Source of the DNA: Fen-1258 sp964441505 | Lineage (GTDB): Bacteria > Bacteroidota > Ignavibacteria > Ignavibacteriales > Melioribacteraceae | Length of the DNA stretch: 64,000 bases | Direction of reading: 5' to 3' | Assembly (NCBI GenBank): GCA_964441505.1 | Contig: CAYTUV010000006.1 | Location: forward strand, 71,589-135,588 | The notes under the pieces: generated by a model | Database searches by the model: none | What the model saw: the letters and a program-made list of their open reading frames with translations, nothing else | Told to the model about the DNA's origin: nothing | Shown here: piece by piece, positions 35,571-44,848 of the stretch | How the letters are laid out: each line of letters begins with the position of its first letter | How positions within the stretch are numbered: the first letter of the stretch is position 1 | Position numbers and translations under genes: made by a program

Positions 35571-37286
35571 TTATCTAATCAAATTTGTTATCTCTTGAAG
35601 TAAACTATCTGCCGTTGTTACAACACGGGCGTTTGCTTGGAATCCTCTCTGAGACACAATCATTCTCGTAAACTCTTCGGATAAATCCACATTTGATTGT
35701 TCAAGTGCACCGGATTGAATTGTTGTAACTGAGTTTTCACCGGGAACGTCAATTCTAGGATCGCCCGCGTTTGCAGCAACGTTGTACATATTATCGCCGA
35801 CGCTTACAAGACCATTCAAGTTCTTAAATGTAGCAACCATTATCTGAGCAAGATTTCTTGAATTACCATTTGAAAAGATACCGATAATGTTTCCGTATTG
35901 ATCGATATTAAGATTTGAAAGAGCTGCAGACGCAGCGCCATTTTGTGATAATGCTGCAACTTGTGATGTTAAGTTAGTCTGAGTAACACCGGCTGTGCCT
36001 GTACCAAAATCAAGGTCGATTATTTGCGCTTCCGCACCGCTTGCCGGTGTAAAAGTAATCTGTGGAACCGGAGGTGTTGATGTAACCTGATTGCCTGCCT
36101 GCCATAAACTCTGAATCTGGCCGTTAGGATCGAATATTGCTTCACCATAAGCGTTTGAACCCAAATCTCCACTCGCGCCGGGAATTGTTGCTTTCCAGCT
36201 CCATCTGTTATTATCTAGATGTTCAAATTTTAGTGATAGTGTATGTGAATTACCTAATGAATCGAATATTGTTACTGCGCCTAATACGGGTTCCGCTGTT
36301 TCTCCCTTATCAAGTCTTGTTACCACGTTGTTATCTGCAACCAAATTGTTAAGTGAAGAGAAATTTAGTTTGTAATCAATTTTATTAACATCCTCAGTAA
36401 CATTAATTTGAGCTGTGGTGGAAGCGCCGGTTGTTGCATCAAATGATAATAGTTGTGTACCGGGGGCAATTGCAGCACCGGTTGGGTCACCATTATTATC
36501 AAGTGCGAAAATAGCGTAATTATAAGTCCATGCACCAATTGCCGGTACAACAGCCGTAGCCTCCGTATACCAGCTTCTTAATTGCATTGCCTGTCCGTCT
36601 TTATTATAAATTGTGCTTGCATTATATGTGAGAGGATTTGCGGCATTATATGCGGCACCCGGAAAAGTAGCTGCAGCAGCAGGACTCTCACGTTTTAAGT
36701 TTCCTACTAATTCAACGGTATCTGTTCTGATCGTTGTTGAACTACTTTGCAAGTTGCCACCCCATTGTGCAAGAGTAGTTTTAACGGCAGGTAAGCGCAA
36801 ATTTTTATCAATCACAACATCCTGCAATGTTGTACCGGCAGGTATTTCTCCCAATCCATTTGCTACTTTACCTTGAACAACCGCACCGTTTTGTGGATTT
36901 ACTAATTTACCATCTGCGTCAAATATGAAAGCACCGGCTCTTGAATACAATTGCTGACCATTACTCTTCAGAATGAACAAGCCTTGTCCCTGCAATGCAA
37001 GATCTGTTGTAATTCCGGTTCTTTCAAATGTACCCTGATTCCAGTTTCTGTCAATTGAATTAATCTTCATACCAAGGCCAATTTGGAAACTGTTGGTACC
37101 GCCGCTTGTTGCTGATGGATTTGTACCTGCTTTTACAAACTGATTGAAAGTATCGCTGAATGTAACGCGCGATCCTTTAAATCCGATTGTGTTGACGTTG
37201 GCAATGTTATTACCAATTACATCCATTGTTGCTTGATTGTTGCGTAAACCAGATACACCTGCGAAAAGAGAATTTAGAAGTGCCAT
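35571..37286 (-). CDS. flgE: Flagellar hook protein FlgE
   Basis: FlgE builds the hook. The 571-residue protein has the axial N-terminus (LFAGVSGLRNNQATMDVIGN, NIANVNTIGFKGSRVTFSDT), large central domains with low similarity, and the C-terminal ALEQSNVDLSEEFTRMIVSQ plus RGFQANARVVTTADSLLQE. The length is greater than enteric FlgE, as is common in other phyla. A GGAGG site lies 4-8 nt before the ATG. Confidence 0.95.
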   Translation of the reverse strand: MALLNSLFAGVSGLRNNQATMDVIGNNIANVNTIGFKGSRVTFSDTFNQFVKAGTNPSATSGGTNSFQIGLGMKINSIDRNWNQGTFERTGITTDLALQGQGLFILKSNGQQLYSRAGAFIFDADGKLVNPQNGAVVQGKVANGLGEIPAGTTLQDVVIDKNLRLPAVKTTLAQWGGNLQSSSTTIRTDTVELVGNLKRESPAAAATFPGAAYNAANPLTYNASTIYNKDGQAMQLRSWYTEATAVVPAIGAWTYNYAIFALDNNGDPTGAAIAPGTQLLSFDATTGASTTAQINVTEDVNKIDYKLNFSSLNNLVADNNVVTRLDKGETAEPVLGAVTIFDSLGNSHTLSLKFEHLDNNRWSWKATIPGASGDLGSNAYGEAIFDPNGQIQSLWQAGNQVTSTPPVPQITFTPASGAEAQIIDLDFGTGTAGVTQTNLTSQVAALSQNGAASAALSNLNIDQYGNIIGIFSNGNSRNLAQIMVATFKNLNGLVSVGDNMYNVAANAGDPRIDVPGENSVTTIQSGALEQSNVDLSEEFTRMIVSQRGFQANARVVTTADSLLQEITNLIR

Positions 37287-37380
37287 TTGTAACCTCCGTT
37301 GTGCGATTCAGCTTCAATCAGTCCGCCGAATCTGAGAGCGTCCTTGGAAGGTCCCGCTCAGTTATGTTAAAGTTATTTAA
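37287..37380 (-). promoter_or_regulatory. flgE leader with hairpin and a CsrA-like motif
   Basis: In the 94-nt leader the minus strand reads GAGCG-GGA-CCTT-CC-AAGG-A-CGCTC, which can fold as a hairpin. Within it, CAAGGACG (37346-37339) fits the CsrA consensus CANGGANG. The ribosome site GGAGG at 37292-37296 supplies another GGA. As csrA and fliW are in the same cluster, translational control of the hook gene is possible. This is inference from motif only. Confidence 0.35.
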
Positions 37381-37761
37381 TTAATTTGCAAACACTACAC
37401 TGTCTATATTGGTAAAGACATTTTCATTCGATTCAGCAACTTCCATTGCTGTTACTACTGTTTTGTTAGGAATATTAACGATGAACGCTGTTTTATCCAT
37501 CATTACCAACGAATCCTTTGAGCCTTTTGCCTCTGCTTTGTCAACTGCGTTTTGAATTCTGGAAAGATCATTATCGCTAAGCTGAATATTTCTGGCTTCA
37601 AGACGTTTCAAAGCGTGATTTGAAAATTTGACTTTCTCAAGTTCCTCTTTAAAAATTGCATCGAAACTTGAGGCCGCTTCTCTTCCAATTTTTTTAGAAG
37701 CAACTTCACTGTTTCCTACAATCGGAATAAATGGAACGGAGATACCGTTAATTTCTGCCAT
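37381..37761 (-). CDS. Flagellar operon protein of the TIGR02530 type
   Basis: The 126-residue protein has the family core FSNHALKRLEARNIQLSDND, VDKAEAKGSKDSLVMM and AFIVNIPNKTVVTAM. Members occur between flgD and flgE in many bacteria and have no firmly established role; some think they assist the hook. Its start shares one base with the flgD stop, so it is coupled to flgD. Confidence 0.85.
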   Translation of the reverse strand: MAEINGISVPFIPIVGNSEVASKKIGREAASSFDAIFKEELEKVKFSNHALKRLEARNIQLSDNDLSRIQNAVDKAEAKGSKDSLVMMDKTAFIVNIPNKTVVTAMEVAESNENVFTNIDSVVFAN

Positions 37762-38450
37762 TATTTTCCACCTCCCGTGGTTTGTGGATTAAGTACTTCG
37801 GCGATATCAGAGATTGAGTATTCCGCACCGCCGACAATAAGAACTGTTCCTTGATCAGTAAAACGAACACCATCTAACATTCCAATTTTGAAAAGATCCA
37901 TACTCATTTTATCGCCACTATTATTCATTGCATCAACTACGAATTTGTAATTACCATTCGGTAATTTGTTACCATTATTATCGGTTAAATTCCAGGAAAG
38001 TTTACTGTTTCCGGAATTCGTCGGTACTCCATCAATTGTCCTTACAAGCGAACCGCTTTCATTATAAATTTTTATCTGCGCAGTTTTGGCTTCAACTGGA
38101 AGGTTGTAACCGAGCACAATGTTTTCCTGTCCCCTCAATTGAAGATCTCCGCCATTGATCTTTACTTCTTTCCCTATCAATCCGGTAATAAGTGTATTAT
38201 TAATTGACTGAGTAAGAACTGCATTGGCATCGATGCTTTGTTTCATATATGAGTTCAGATTACTTAACTGTTCGAGAGAACTGAACTGGGCAAGCTGCGC
38301 CGAAAACTGAGTTCCATCCATCGGACTAAGAGGGTCCTGATTTTTTAATTGTGAAATCATCAGCTTCATGAAATCATCTTTACCTAGAGAAGCTTTACCC
38401 TGTGCTGTTGCTGCTGTGTTAACGGAACTACTGCTAATTGGATCTACCAT
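37761..38450 (-). CDS. flgD: Hook-capping protein FlgD
   Basis: FlgD is the cap for hook growth. The 229-residue protein has LGKDDFMKLMISQLKNQDPL and SPMDGTQFSAQLAQFSSLEQ in the N-terminal part, a FlgD Ig-like region with SGSLVRTIDG and NGNYKFVVDA, and a normal length. It lies 7 nt past fliK. Confidence 0.95.
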   Translation of the reverse strand: MVDPISSSSVNTAATAQGKASLGKDDFMKLMISQLKNQDPLSPMDGTQFSAQLAQFSSLEQLSNLNSYMKQSIDANAVLTQSINNTLITGLIGKEVKINGGDLQLRGQENIVLGYNLPVEAKTAQIKIYNESGSLVRTIDGVPTNSGNSKLSWNLTDNNGNKLPNGNYKFVVDAMNNSGDKMSMDLFKIGMLDGVRFTDQGTVLIVGGAEYSISDIAEVLNPQTTGGGK

Positions 38451-38457
38451 TTTTCAC

Positions 38458-40812
38458 CTATGCTAAAAATTCGTATGTATTATAACCAAATGATTTTTGC
38501 GCCGGACGCGTTTGGTCTTCCACTTCTTTTACTTTACCGACTTTTTCTCCCATTTTTTTGCGTGGAGAAAACGCCTTCGAAAATTTTTGCTCGGATTCTG
38601 TCAAACTTATATTCACACTGCTCAATTGAATTCCTGAAGACTGTAAATTTTGTTTAAGTTGTTCTACATTGGATTGAATGAATTGTTTTACCTGTTCATT
38701 TTCGACTTCGATGCGCGTAACAATTTTGTTCTCAGCCAATTCAACAATAAGTTTTACCTTTCCTAAGTTCTCCGGTGTCAACTGGAATGTCATACTCTGC
38801 TTTTCACCGTTTTGAAGAATCTTGGTGAATTCCGGAATTATTTCCTGAGTATTAATTGTTTTTGGTGCTTCCTGAGTAGTTTTCAATTCAGTATTTATCT
38901 TAAAGATTTCGGGATTATTACTTTTTACCGGCTCTGCGGCTTGTAAAATGTTTTTGAAGCCTTCATTTGATTTATGCTTCTCAGAATTTTTTCCGTCAGA
39001 TGTTTTTTTCTCGGCATTAACAACAGTTTCTTCATTCTCTTTGGTATAATCGCCTGAAGCTGATTTTGTGCCTTCGTTCTCTTTTACATTCTTAATAGTT
39101 TCATCTTTTCCTGATGCTCTTTTCAGATCGACACCCAATAATTTTCCATTCAGCTCTGTGAATTGACTTTTTTTATCATTGGTTTCGACATTGTTCGCCG
39201 ACTGCTCGGGAATTTGTGCGGAAGGAGTCTTTGAGCTCAATTCATATTTTAAGGGAGTATCGCTTTCGATGGACTTCTTGAATCCAGCATTAACTAGTTT
39301 AGTGCCTTTGTTTTCATTTACATTCTTAATAGTTTCGTCTTTTCCTAATGCTCTTTTCAGATCGACACCCAATAATTTTCCATTCAGCTCTGCGAACTGA
39401 CTTTTTTTATCATTGGTTTCGATATTGTTCGCCGACTGCTCGGGAATTTGTGCGGAAAGAGTCTTTGAGCTCAATTCATGTTTTAAGGGGGTATCACTTT
39501 CGAGGGACTTCTTGAATTCAACATTAACCAGCTTGCCCTTCAATTCGTTCAAAAGCAATTTTGCGCTTTGTACATCCTCTTGCCTTTCAGTAGGCTTGGA
39601 GAAAGTTTCCTGAGTAGAAATATTTTTTGTTGATTCAGATATATTCTTATCTGCATTGGTATCAACACTTAATTGCGCTGATAAATTTTTGGTTAATCTG
39701 AATTTTGCATCGGAAATTTCTGAATCATCCTGAGTTACTCCCGATAACAGACTTGAATCAAAAGATACTTTTTCTGCTTTCTGCTGAACAGCAGCACCGG
39801 TACTACTCGAAATAACGCTTGGTTTGTAAGCGATCTCAATTATTTCGGTTTTGTAAACATTTCCATAACCGGTTATATTGAATCCGAATGACTTTAAAGA
39901 TATTTCCGGATTTATTGCTGCTGGCTGAATCCCCTTGGGTAATTGTTCGGCACCCTCAGATGGTGGTAATAGATACTCGGCTGGTGTATTCTCTGTTAAT
40001 TTTATAATTGTTTGACTGGTTTCTTCGCTCGTAATTTCATTTGAAAAATTGGTTGATGCATCAACTAGTTTCTTCCCTTCCACCATAAAATCGGAGGCAA
40101 GTTTTTCTAAATTAATTTTTGTCTCAAAATTGTCTTCCGGCAATTCATAAATATTAATGTTCACTTTTCCGAACTCGCTTTTAAAAGAAAGCGAAAGGGA
40201 CTTGTTATTCGAAATGAAACTAAGTATGGAATGCAATATCGCTTCAACATTTAATGCAACAGTATCGGTCTCAACATCTCCGTTGGTTTCACTTTGAGGA
40301 AGGGAGGGTGTTTTTCCATCGCCGCTTAAATCCGCAATTACATTTGTTAATTCTTGAGTACCGCCCTCACTTAAAGCGAATGGCATTTTAATGTCAGCGC
40401 TATAATTTATATTTATACTTACAATCAATCCTTTAAGAAAATCTTCCATTCCACTCGCTGAAAGAAGGAATTGCTCCTTTTTAATAACAACAGGATTCAG
40501 ATCGATTTTTGATTCTGAGATATTGATTGGCTCTTGCGAATTGGCGGTGAATGAATTAATAAAATCACTCAGCGTTTTTAATTTAATATCACTACACTCT
40601 ATCACATTGGCAGGAAGAGGTATTACTTCTTTTGTAACCGGATTAGGATCAATCAGGTCTGTTCCGGATTTTTGTTGTATACCGTTCTCCTTTTCGTAAA
40701 CTTTCATTATATCTGAAAACATAAAGGTGGAAAACGCATTTTTCCCACTGCTCGAATTAACTGATTGACTGCCGGTTGAAAGCTTATCCAGGAAAAATGT
40801 GTTGAAGTTCAT
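38458..40812 (-). CDS. fliK: Hook-length control protein FliK
   Basis: FliK measures the hook and triggers the export switch. The 784-residue protein is long for the family. Its variable N-terminal 650 residues are rich in Ser, Thr, Glu and Lys, and contain a 78-residue tandem repeat (two copies, 39068-39535). The C-terminal domain has the conserved TFQLTPENLGKVKLIVELAE and FIQSNVEQLKQNLQSSGIQL. It is ATGA-coupled to the MotE-like gene. Confidence 0.9.
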   Translation of the reverse strand: MNFNTFFLDKLSTGSQSVNSSSGKNAFSTFMFSDIMKVYEKENGIQQKSGTDLIDPNPVTKEVIPLPANVIECSDIKLKTLSDFINSFTANSQEPINISESKIDLNPVVIKKEQFLLSASGMEDFLKGLIVSININYSADIKMPFALSEGGTQELTNVIADLSGDGKTPSLPQSETNGDVETDTVALNVEAILHSILSFISNNKSLSLSFKSEFGKVNINIYELPEDNFETKINLEKLASDFMVEGKKLVDASTNFSNEITSEETSQTIIKLTENTPAEYLLPPSEGAEQLPKGIQPAAINPEISLKSFGFNITGYGNVYKTEIIEIAYKPSVISSSTGAAVQQKAEKVSFDSSLLSGVTQDDSEISDAKFRLTKNLSAQLSVDTNADKNISESTKNISTQETFSKPTERQEDVQSAKLLLNELKGKLVNVEFKKSLESDTPLKHELSSKTLSAQIPEQSANNIETNDKKSQFAELNGKLLGVDLKRALGKDETIKNVNENKGTKLVNAGFKKSIESDTPLKYELSSKTPSAQIPEQSANNVETNDKKSQFTELNGKLLGVDLKRASGKDETIKNVKENEGTKSASGDYTKENEETVVNAEKKTSDGKNSEKHKSNEGFKNILQAAEPVKSNNPEIFKINTELKTTQEAPKTINTQEIIPEFTKILQNGEKQSMTFQLTPENLGKVKLIVELAENKIVTRIEVENEQVKQFIQSNVEQLKQNLQSSGIQLSSVNISLTESEQKFSKAFSPRKKMGEKVGKVKEVEDQTRPAQKSFGYNTYEFLA
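39068..39535 (-). repeat. Tandem 234-bp duplication inside fliK
   Basis: Two adjacent copies of 234 bp (39068-39301 and 39302-39535) differ at only a small share of positions. Each encodes 78 residues including SSKTLSAQIPEQSANN or SSKTPSAQIPEQSANN and LNGKLLGVDLKRALGKDET or its LKRASGKDET variant. The unit is a multiple of three, so the frame is kept. The copies are close enough to be a fairly recent duplication. Confidence 0.9.
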
Positions 40813-41414
40813 TGTACAGCACTTATGATTCGTGTAGCCGTCTCAGGCCTAAATTCAGCTAATATTTCTGCTGCTTTTTTCTTTTTCATAGTTAAGAGCA
40901 AATCTCTTGCAATATTATCGGAGTAACCCAGAATTATTTTAGCGGCTTTCCGTGTATCCATCGATTCATACAATTTTGCAGTGTTTTTTACCCATGCTTT
41001 ATGAAGACTATCCCGCTTTGCGAAACTCTTATCTACCTGTTCAACTTTGATCGGTTTTGCTTGTGCCGGTGGTGTTTTTTTCAGTGGCGGCTTAATTACC
41101 TCCGCTATGTTGGTACTAACAATTTTTGCCGCGATAGAATCTTTTAAGCTAACTGCTGCTAACTTAATTTGCGTTGAATCGATTTTCTGTTCAACAATAT
41201 CCTGAGGTGTTACATTCACCATTGTCGAATCTTTTAGCTGAACTTTGGTACTGTCGTTTTGACCGGACTTTTTTATTTCCGCTTTCTTTTGTGCTGAAGG
41301 CGTAAAATCGAAGACAAAAATATTTGTATATGTAGAATTTAGAAAAATCAGTAATCCTGTAACCAGAACAAATGCCAGCAGAAATGAAGCGATATAAATA
41401 ATTTTTTCTTTCAC
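40809..41414 (-). CDS. MotE-like flagellar protein with MgtE-N domain
   Basis: The 201-residue protein has one N-terminal membrane helix (IIYIASFLLAFVLVTGLLIF), a low-complexity linker with KPPLKKTPPAQAKPIKVEQV, and a C-terminal MgtE-N-like helical region with MDTRKAAKIILGYSDNIARDL and KKAAEILAEFRPETATRI. Such proteins, sometimes called MotE, lie between fliJ and fliK in many bacteria and are thought to assist stator or MotC function. The precise role here is not shown. Confidence 0.75.
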   Translation of the reverse strand: MKEKIIYIASFLLAFVLVTGLLIFLNSTYTNIFVFDFTPSAQKKAEIKKSGQNDSTKVQLKDSTMVNVTPQDIVEQKIDSTQIKLAAVSLKDSIAAKIVSTNIAEVIKPPLKKTPPAQAKPIKVEQVDKSFAKRDSLHKAWVKNTAKLYESMDTRKAAKIILGYSDNIARDLLLTMKKKKAAEILAEFRPETATRIISAVQ

Positions 41415-41848
41415 TTTAATTCCCCAATATAATTTCTAATTGCTATCTCATTTAAGTCCTTAAGTTCCTGTCTGCGTTCTTCAATTGTAAAATTCTCAAG
41501 CTGATTTTCCTTAAGTATCTCAAAAGCTCTTACTTCTTTTTTCTTCTCTATAAGTTCAAGTTGTTTTTCTTCTTTCTTCAACCTTAGTTGTTCAATCTTT
41601 CTTTCTATCATCTGAATTTGTCTCTCTAACAGCGAATCGTACATTTTAGCGCTTTGGAATTCCGAAACTTTTAATGACCGCTCAATCATTTCTCGCTGGG
41701 TTTTAATTCTTTCTTCGAAAATGATTTCGAGCTGTGATTTTAAATTACTTGTCTCTCTGTTAATTAAGGAAATATCCTCTTTGATTTTCTTCTCGAAAAT
41801 TTCCTTGGCATTTAATATTGAGGCGAAACGGTAATTGAATTTTGACAT
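41411..41848 (-). CDS. fliJ: Flagellar export protein FliJ
   Basis: FliJ is the central stalk of the export ATPase. The 145-residue protein is one long coiled coil with a start FNYRFASILNAKEIFEKKIK and a charged body (RQIQMIERKIEQLRLKKEEK). Assignment follows from coiled-coil form, size and place directly downstream of fliI. It overlaps the next gene by 4 nt. Confidence 0.88.
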   Translation of the reverse strand: MSKFNYRFASILNAKEIFEKKIKEDISLINRETSNLKSQLEIIFEERIKTQREMIERSLKVSEFQSAKMYDSLLERQIQMIERKIEQLRLKKEEKQLELIEKKKEVRAFEILKENQLENFTIEERRQELKDLNEIAIRNYIGELK

Positions 41849-41855
41849 TACTTTC

Positions 41856-43187
41856 TCACACTATTGACGCTTCTATGATATTGTTTAAACGCTCAACCGA
41901 ATCATCATACAAAGCTTTTTCAAAAATATCCTGCTTAAGGTAACTTTGTAACTGAGAAATTTTGGAGAGTGCGTGATCAATCTGAGGATTACTTCCTCTT
42001 ACGTATGCGCCGATATTGATCATGTCCTCCGCTTCTTTATATGTTGCAATAATTTCATTGAATCTCATTGACCGCTGGTAATGATCCTGATCTATAATAT
42101 CCGGCATAACTCTGCTTACACTTTGCAATGTATCGATGGCAGGATACTGTCCTCGATTTGCCAGCTTACGGGAAAGAACAATATGTCCATCAAGAATCGA
42201 ACGTACAGCATCGGCAATCGGTTCGGTCATATCATCACCATCAACCAGCACTGTATAAAGTCCGGTAATCGATCCTTTCTCAGTATTGCCGGCACGTTCA
42301 AGAAGTTTTGGAAGCAGAGAAAAAACTGATGGCGTATAACCCTTAGTTGTCGGCGGTTCTCCGATTGTTAATCCGATCTCACGTTGAGCCATTGCAAAAC
42401 GTGTAACGGAATCCATCATGAAGAGAACATTCATTCCCAGATCGCGGAAATATTCCGCAATGGTTGTTCCGATATAAGCACCCTTCATTCTTATTAGTGG
42501 TGATTTATCGCTCGTTGCGACAACTACAACTGATCTTTGCAGACCTTCTTCACCAAGATCCCGCTCTATGAATTCTCTAACTTCTCTTCCACGCTCACCT
42601 ATAAGTGCAATTACGTTTACATCTGCGCTAGTATTCCTCGCAATCATTCCGAGCAGAACACTTTTGCCGACACCGCTTCCTGCAAAGATGCCCGCACGCT
42701 GTCCTTTGCCGGTGGTTAATAATCCGTCAATAGCTCTTACTCCGGTTTGGATTGGGGAAGAAATTCTTTTTCTTTCAAGTGGATTTGGCGGCTCTCTGTA
42801 ACATTCTCGGAAAGATGAATAATCTATTTCTCCTTTACCGTCAATTGGATTTCCGAGTCCATCAATAACTCTTCCCAGAAGACCTTTTCCTAGTCCAACA
42901 GAAAAACTTTTCCCGGATGCTTTAATTTCGCATGCAGGAGAGATGTTATGAACCTCGCCGATGGCAATTGAAAGCACTTTGCCATTTTTGAATCCAACAA
43001 CCTCCGCTTTACAAACTTCATTACCGTTTTGATCTACAATAGAACAAATTTCTCCCATCACCGCGTTAGGACCCACAGAGACAATCACCAACCCAATTAC
43101 ATCTACAACTTTTCCGTTTACACGCACCGTATCGGATTTGTTAATGATGAATTTGTATTTCTCTATAAGATGTTTGGCAATGTCCAT
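41856..43187 (-). CDS. fliI: Flagellum-specific ATP synthase FliI
   Basis: FliI is the export ATPase, related to F1-beta. The 443-residue protein has the P-loop AGSGVGKS (169-176), the Walker B strand VLFMMDSVTRFAMA, and GEPPTTKGYTPSVFSLLPKL, a type III ATPase signature. FliH follows upstream and FliJ downstream, the standard order. Confidence 0.96.
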   Translation of the reverse strand: MDIAKHLIEKYKFIINKSDTVRVNGKVVDVIGLVIVSVGPNAVMGEICSIVDQNGNEVCKAEVVGFKNGKVLSIAIGEVHNISPACEIKASGKSFSVGLGKGLLGRVIDGLGNPIDGKGEIDYSSFRECYREPPNPLERKRISSPIQTGVRAIDGLLTTGKGQRAGIFAGSGVGKSVLLGMIARNTSADVNVIALIGERGREVREFIERDLGEEGLQRSVVVVATSDKSPLIRMKGAYIGTTIAEYFRDLGMNVLFMMDSVTRFAMAQREIGLTIGEPPTTKGYTPSVFSLLPKLLERAGNTEKGSITGLYTVLVDGDDMTEPIADAVRSILDGHIVLSRKLANRGQYPAIDTLQSVSRVMPDIIDQDHYQRSMRFNEIIATYKEAEDMINIGAYVRGSNPQIDHALSKISQLQSYLKQDIFEKALYDDSVERLNNIIEASIV

Positions 43188-43188
43188 T

Positions 43189-43809
43189 TCAATTCTTTTT
43201 TATTAAACTGTCTTCCAGCTGTTTTTGCATTTCACTTAATTGAGTTGATATTCTCGCATCAACACTTCCAATTTCAGTTTCGATGAGGCAGCCGCCTTGT
43301 TCGATACGGATATCGGGCTCAATTTTAATTTTATTAAACGAACTGCCGTGTATCAGATTTTTACTTGCTTCGGTCATTTCATCAATATCCGAAGGATTCA
43401 TTTTCAGTCTTACTTCGTTGGCGCCCATAATCTTATTAATCGCGGTTCGTACATTTTCATTTATAATAGTGCTGTTACTGATTTCTCTTTGAACAACTTT
43501 CTTTGCAACCTCAAACGCCGTCTCAATTACTAATTTTTCAAATGTTTTTTCGTAATCGATGAAACTCTCATCAAACTGCTGTAGAATTGTATGAACCTCC
43601 TCGTATTTACGAACTAATTTATCTGTGTATTCTCGTTCGACCTCGCGTCTTGTCTTTTCCTGAGCTTCACGGTATCCGAGTGCGTAATAGTCTTCTAACT
43701 GCTTCTTAAAGAGATCCGTTTCACTTACGGTTTCAACAACGTTTCCAAATCCGGATACTTTTGCATTTGCTCTTTTCGAATGTGAGTTAAGCTTAATTAC
43801 ATCAGACAT
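43189..43809 (-). CDS. fliH: FliI regulator FliH
   Basis: The 206-residue protein has a long N-terminal coiled coil (KTRREVEREYTDKLVRKYEE) and a C-terminal domain with VRTAINKIMGANEVRLKMNP and IEQGGCLIETEIGSVDARI, matching FliH. It overlaps fliG by 8 nt and precedes fliI by 1 nt. Confidence 0.92.
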   Translation of the reverse strand: MSDVIKLNSHSKRANAKVSGFGNVVETVSETDLFKKQLEDYYALGYREAQEKTRREVEREYTDKLVRKYEEVHTILQQFDESFIDYEKTFEKLVIETAFEVAKKVVQREISNSTIINENVRTAINKIMGANEVRLKMNPSDIDEMTEASKNLIHGSSFNKIKIEPDIRIEQGGCLIETEIGSVDARISTQLSEMQKQLEDSLIKKN

Positions 43810-44848
43810 AGATTTCTTCCGGACCGCCGCGCAGGTTGAGCGAAATTTCTCCCTGCTCTTCGAGACCTTTTATTACATCAATTATGCGTGATTGAGCGCT
43901 CTCTACTTCTTTTAATTTTACCATTCCCATATACTGAAGTTCCTCTTTCAACAAATCGGCGGCACGCTCACTCATATTCTTAAAAATTTTGTCTTTCAGT
44001 TTGTCATCTGAAATCTTAAGGGCCAGCGCAAGATCTTTTCTGTCTATTTCACGCATTATTTTCTGAATGTCTTTATCATTAATATTTATTATTTCGTCGA
44101 AGATGAACATTAATCGTTTTACTTCGTATGTTGTTTCAGAATCAACGTTCTCCAGTTTGTCAAGAATTTCTTTTACCATAGATACGTTTGTTCTATTCAG
44201 TATCGCGGCAAGACATTTTGCACCGCCAAGTTTTCCTACCGATTGACTCATTGAAGCACCGGCAATTTCATCAACTACATGTTCTATTTGTTTAAGTGTT
44301 TGTGGTGCTATTTTTCCAAGCGTCGCAATCCGGTGAACCACATCAATTCTAAGATCTTCAGGCAATTCTTTTAGTGAATTTGCCGTTTGATCAGGGCTTA
44401 GCTGTGATAAAATAAGCGCCATAGTTTGCGGATGTTCTTTATTCAAAAAGTTTATTAGCTGAGCCGGCTCTGCTTTTTTAAGAACGTCAAAACCTTTCAG
44501 GGTGGTTAATCGTTTTATCTTATCAATGATTTCTGATGCTTTGGAATGTCCATAACTTTTTTCGAGTACCGCCTGGGCAAAATCTAAACCGCCTTCCAAA
44601 ACGTATTCACGGGCAGTGACCATGCTATAAAATTCTTCTATAACCGCGTCAGCGGTTTTCGAAGAAATGTTTTTAACCTTGGATATTTCTGTGGTAATAA
44701 ATTCCACATCCGCCGCATCAAGATGTTTAAGAACTGCAGATGCCGCCTCAACATTCAACGCAACCATTAGCATTGCTGCTTTTTGTAATCCGGTTACATC
44801 ATCGGATACATTTTTTAATTGGAGTTTATCGTTAGATCTCATCTTCAT
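43802..44848 (-). CDS. fliG: Motor switch protein FliG
   Basis: FliG couples stator to rotor. The 348-residue protein has the N-domain (LQKAAMLMVALNVEAASAVL), EHPQTMALILSQLSPDQTA in the middle, and a C-terminal charged helix with DIQKIMREIDRKDLALALK, which carries the torque residues. It overlaps the fliF stop by 17 nt. A second ATG two codons downstream is also possible. Confidence 0.95.
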   Translation of the reverse strand: MKMRSNDKLQLKNVSDDVTGLQKAAMLMVALNVEAASAVLKHLDAADVEFITTEISKVKNISSKTADAVIEEFYSMVTAREYVLEGGLDFAQAVLEKSYGHSKASEIIDKIKRLTTLKGFDVLKKAEPAQLINFLNKEHPQTMALILSQLSPDQTANSLKELPEDLRIDVVHRIATLGKIAPQTLKQIEHVVDEIAGASMSQSVGKLGGAKCLAAILNRTNVSMVKEILDKLENVDSETTYEVKRLMFIFDEIININDKDIQKIMREIDRKDLALALKISDDKLKDKIFKNMSERAADLLKEELQYMGMVKLKEVESAQSRIIDVIKGLEEQGEISLNLRGGPEEIYV

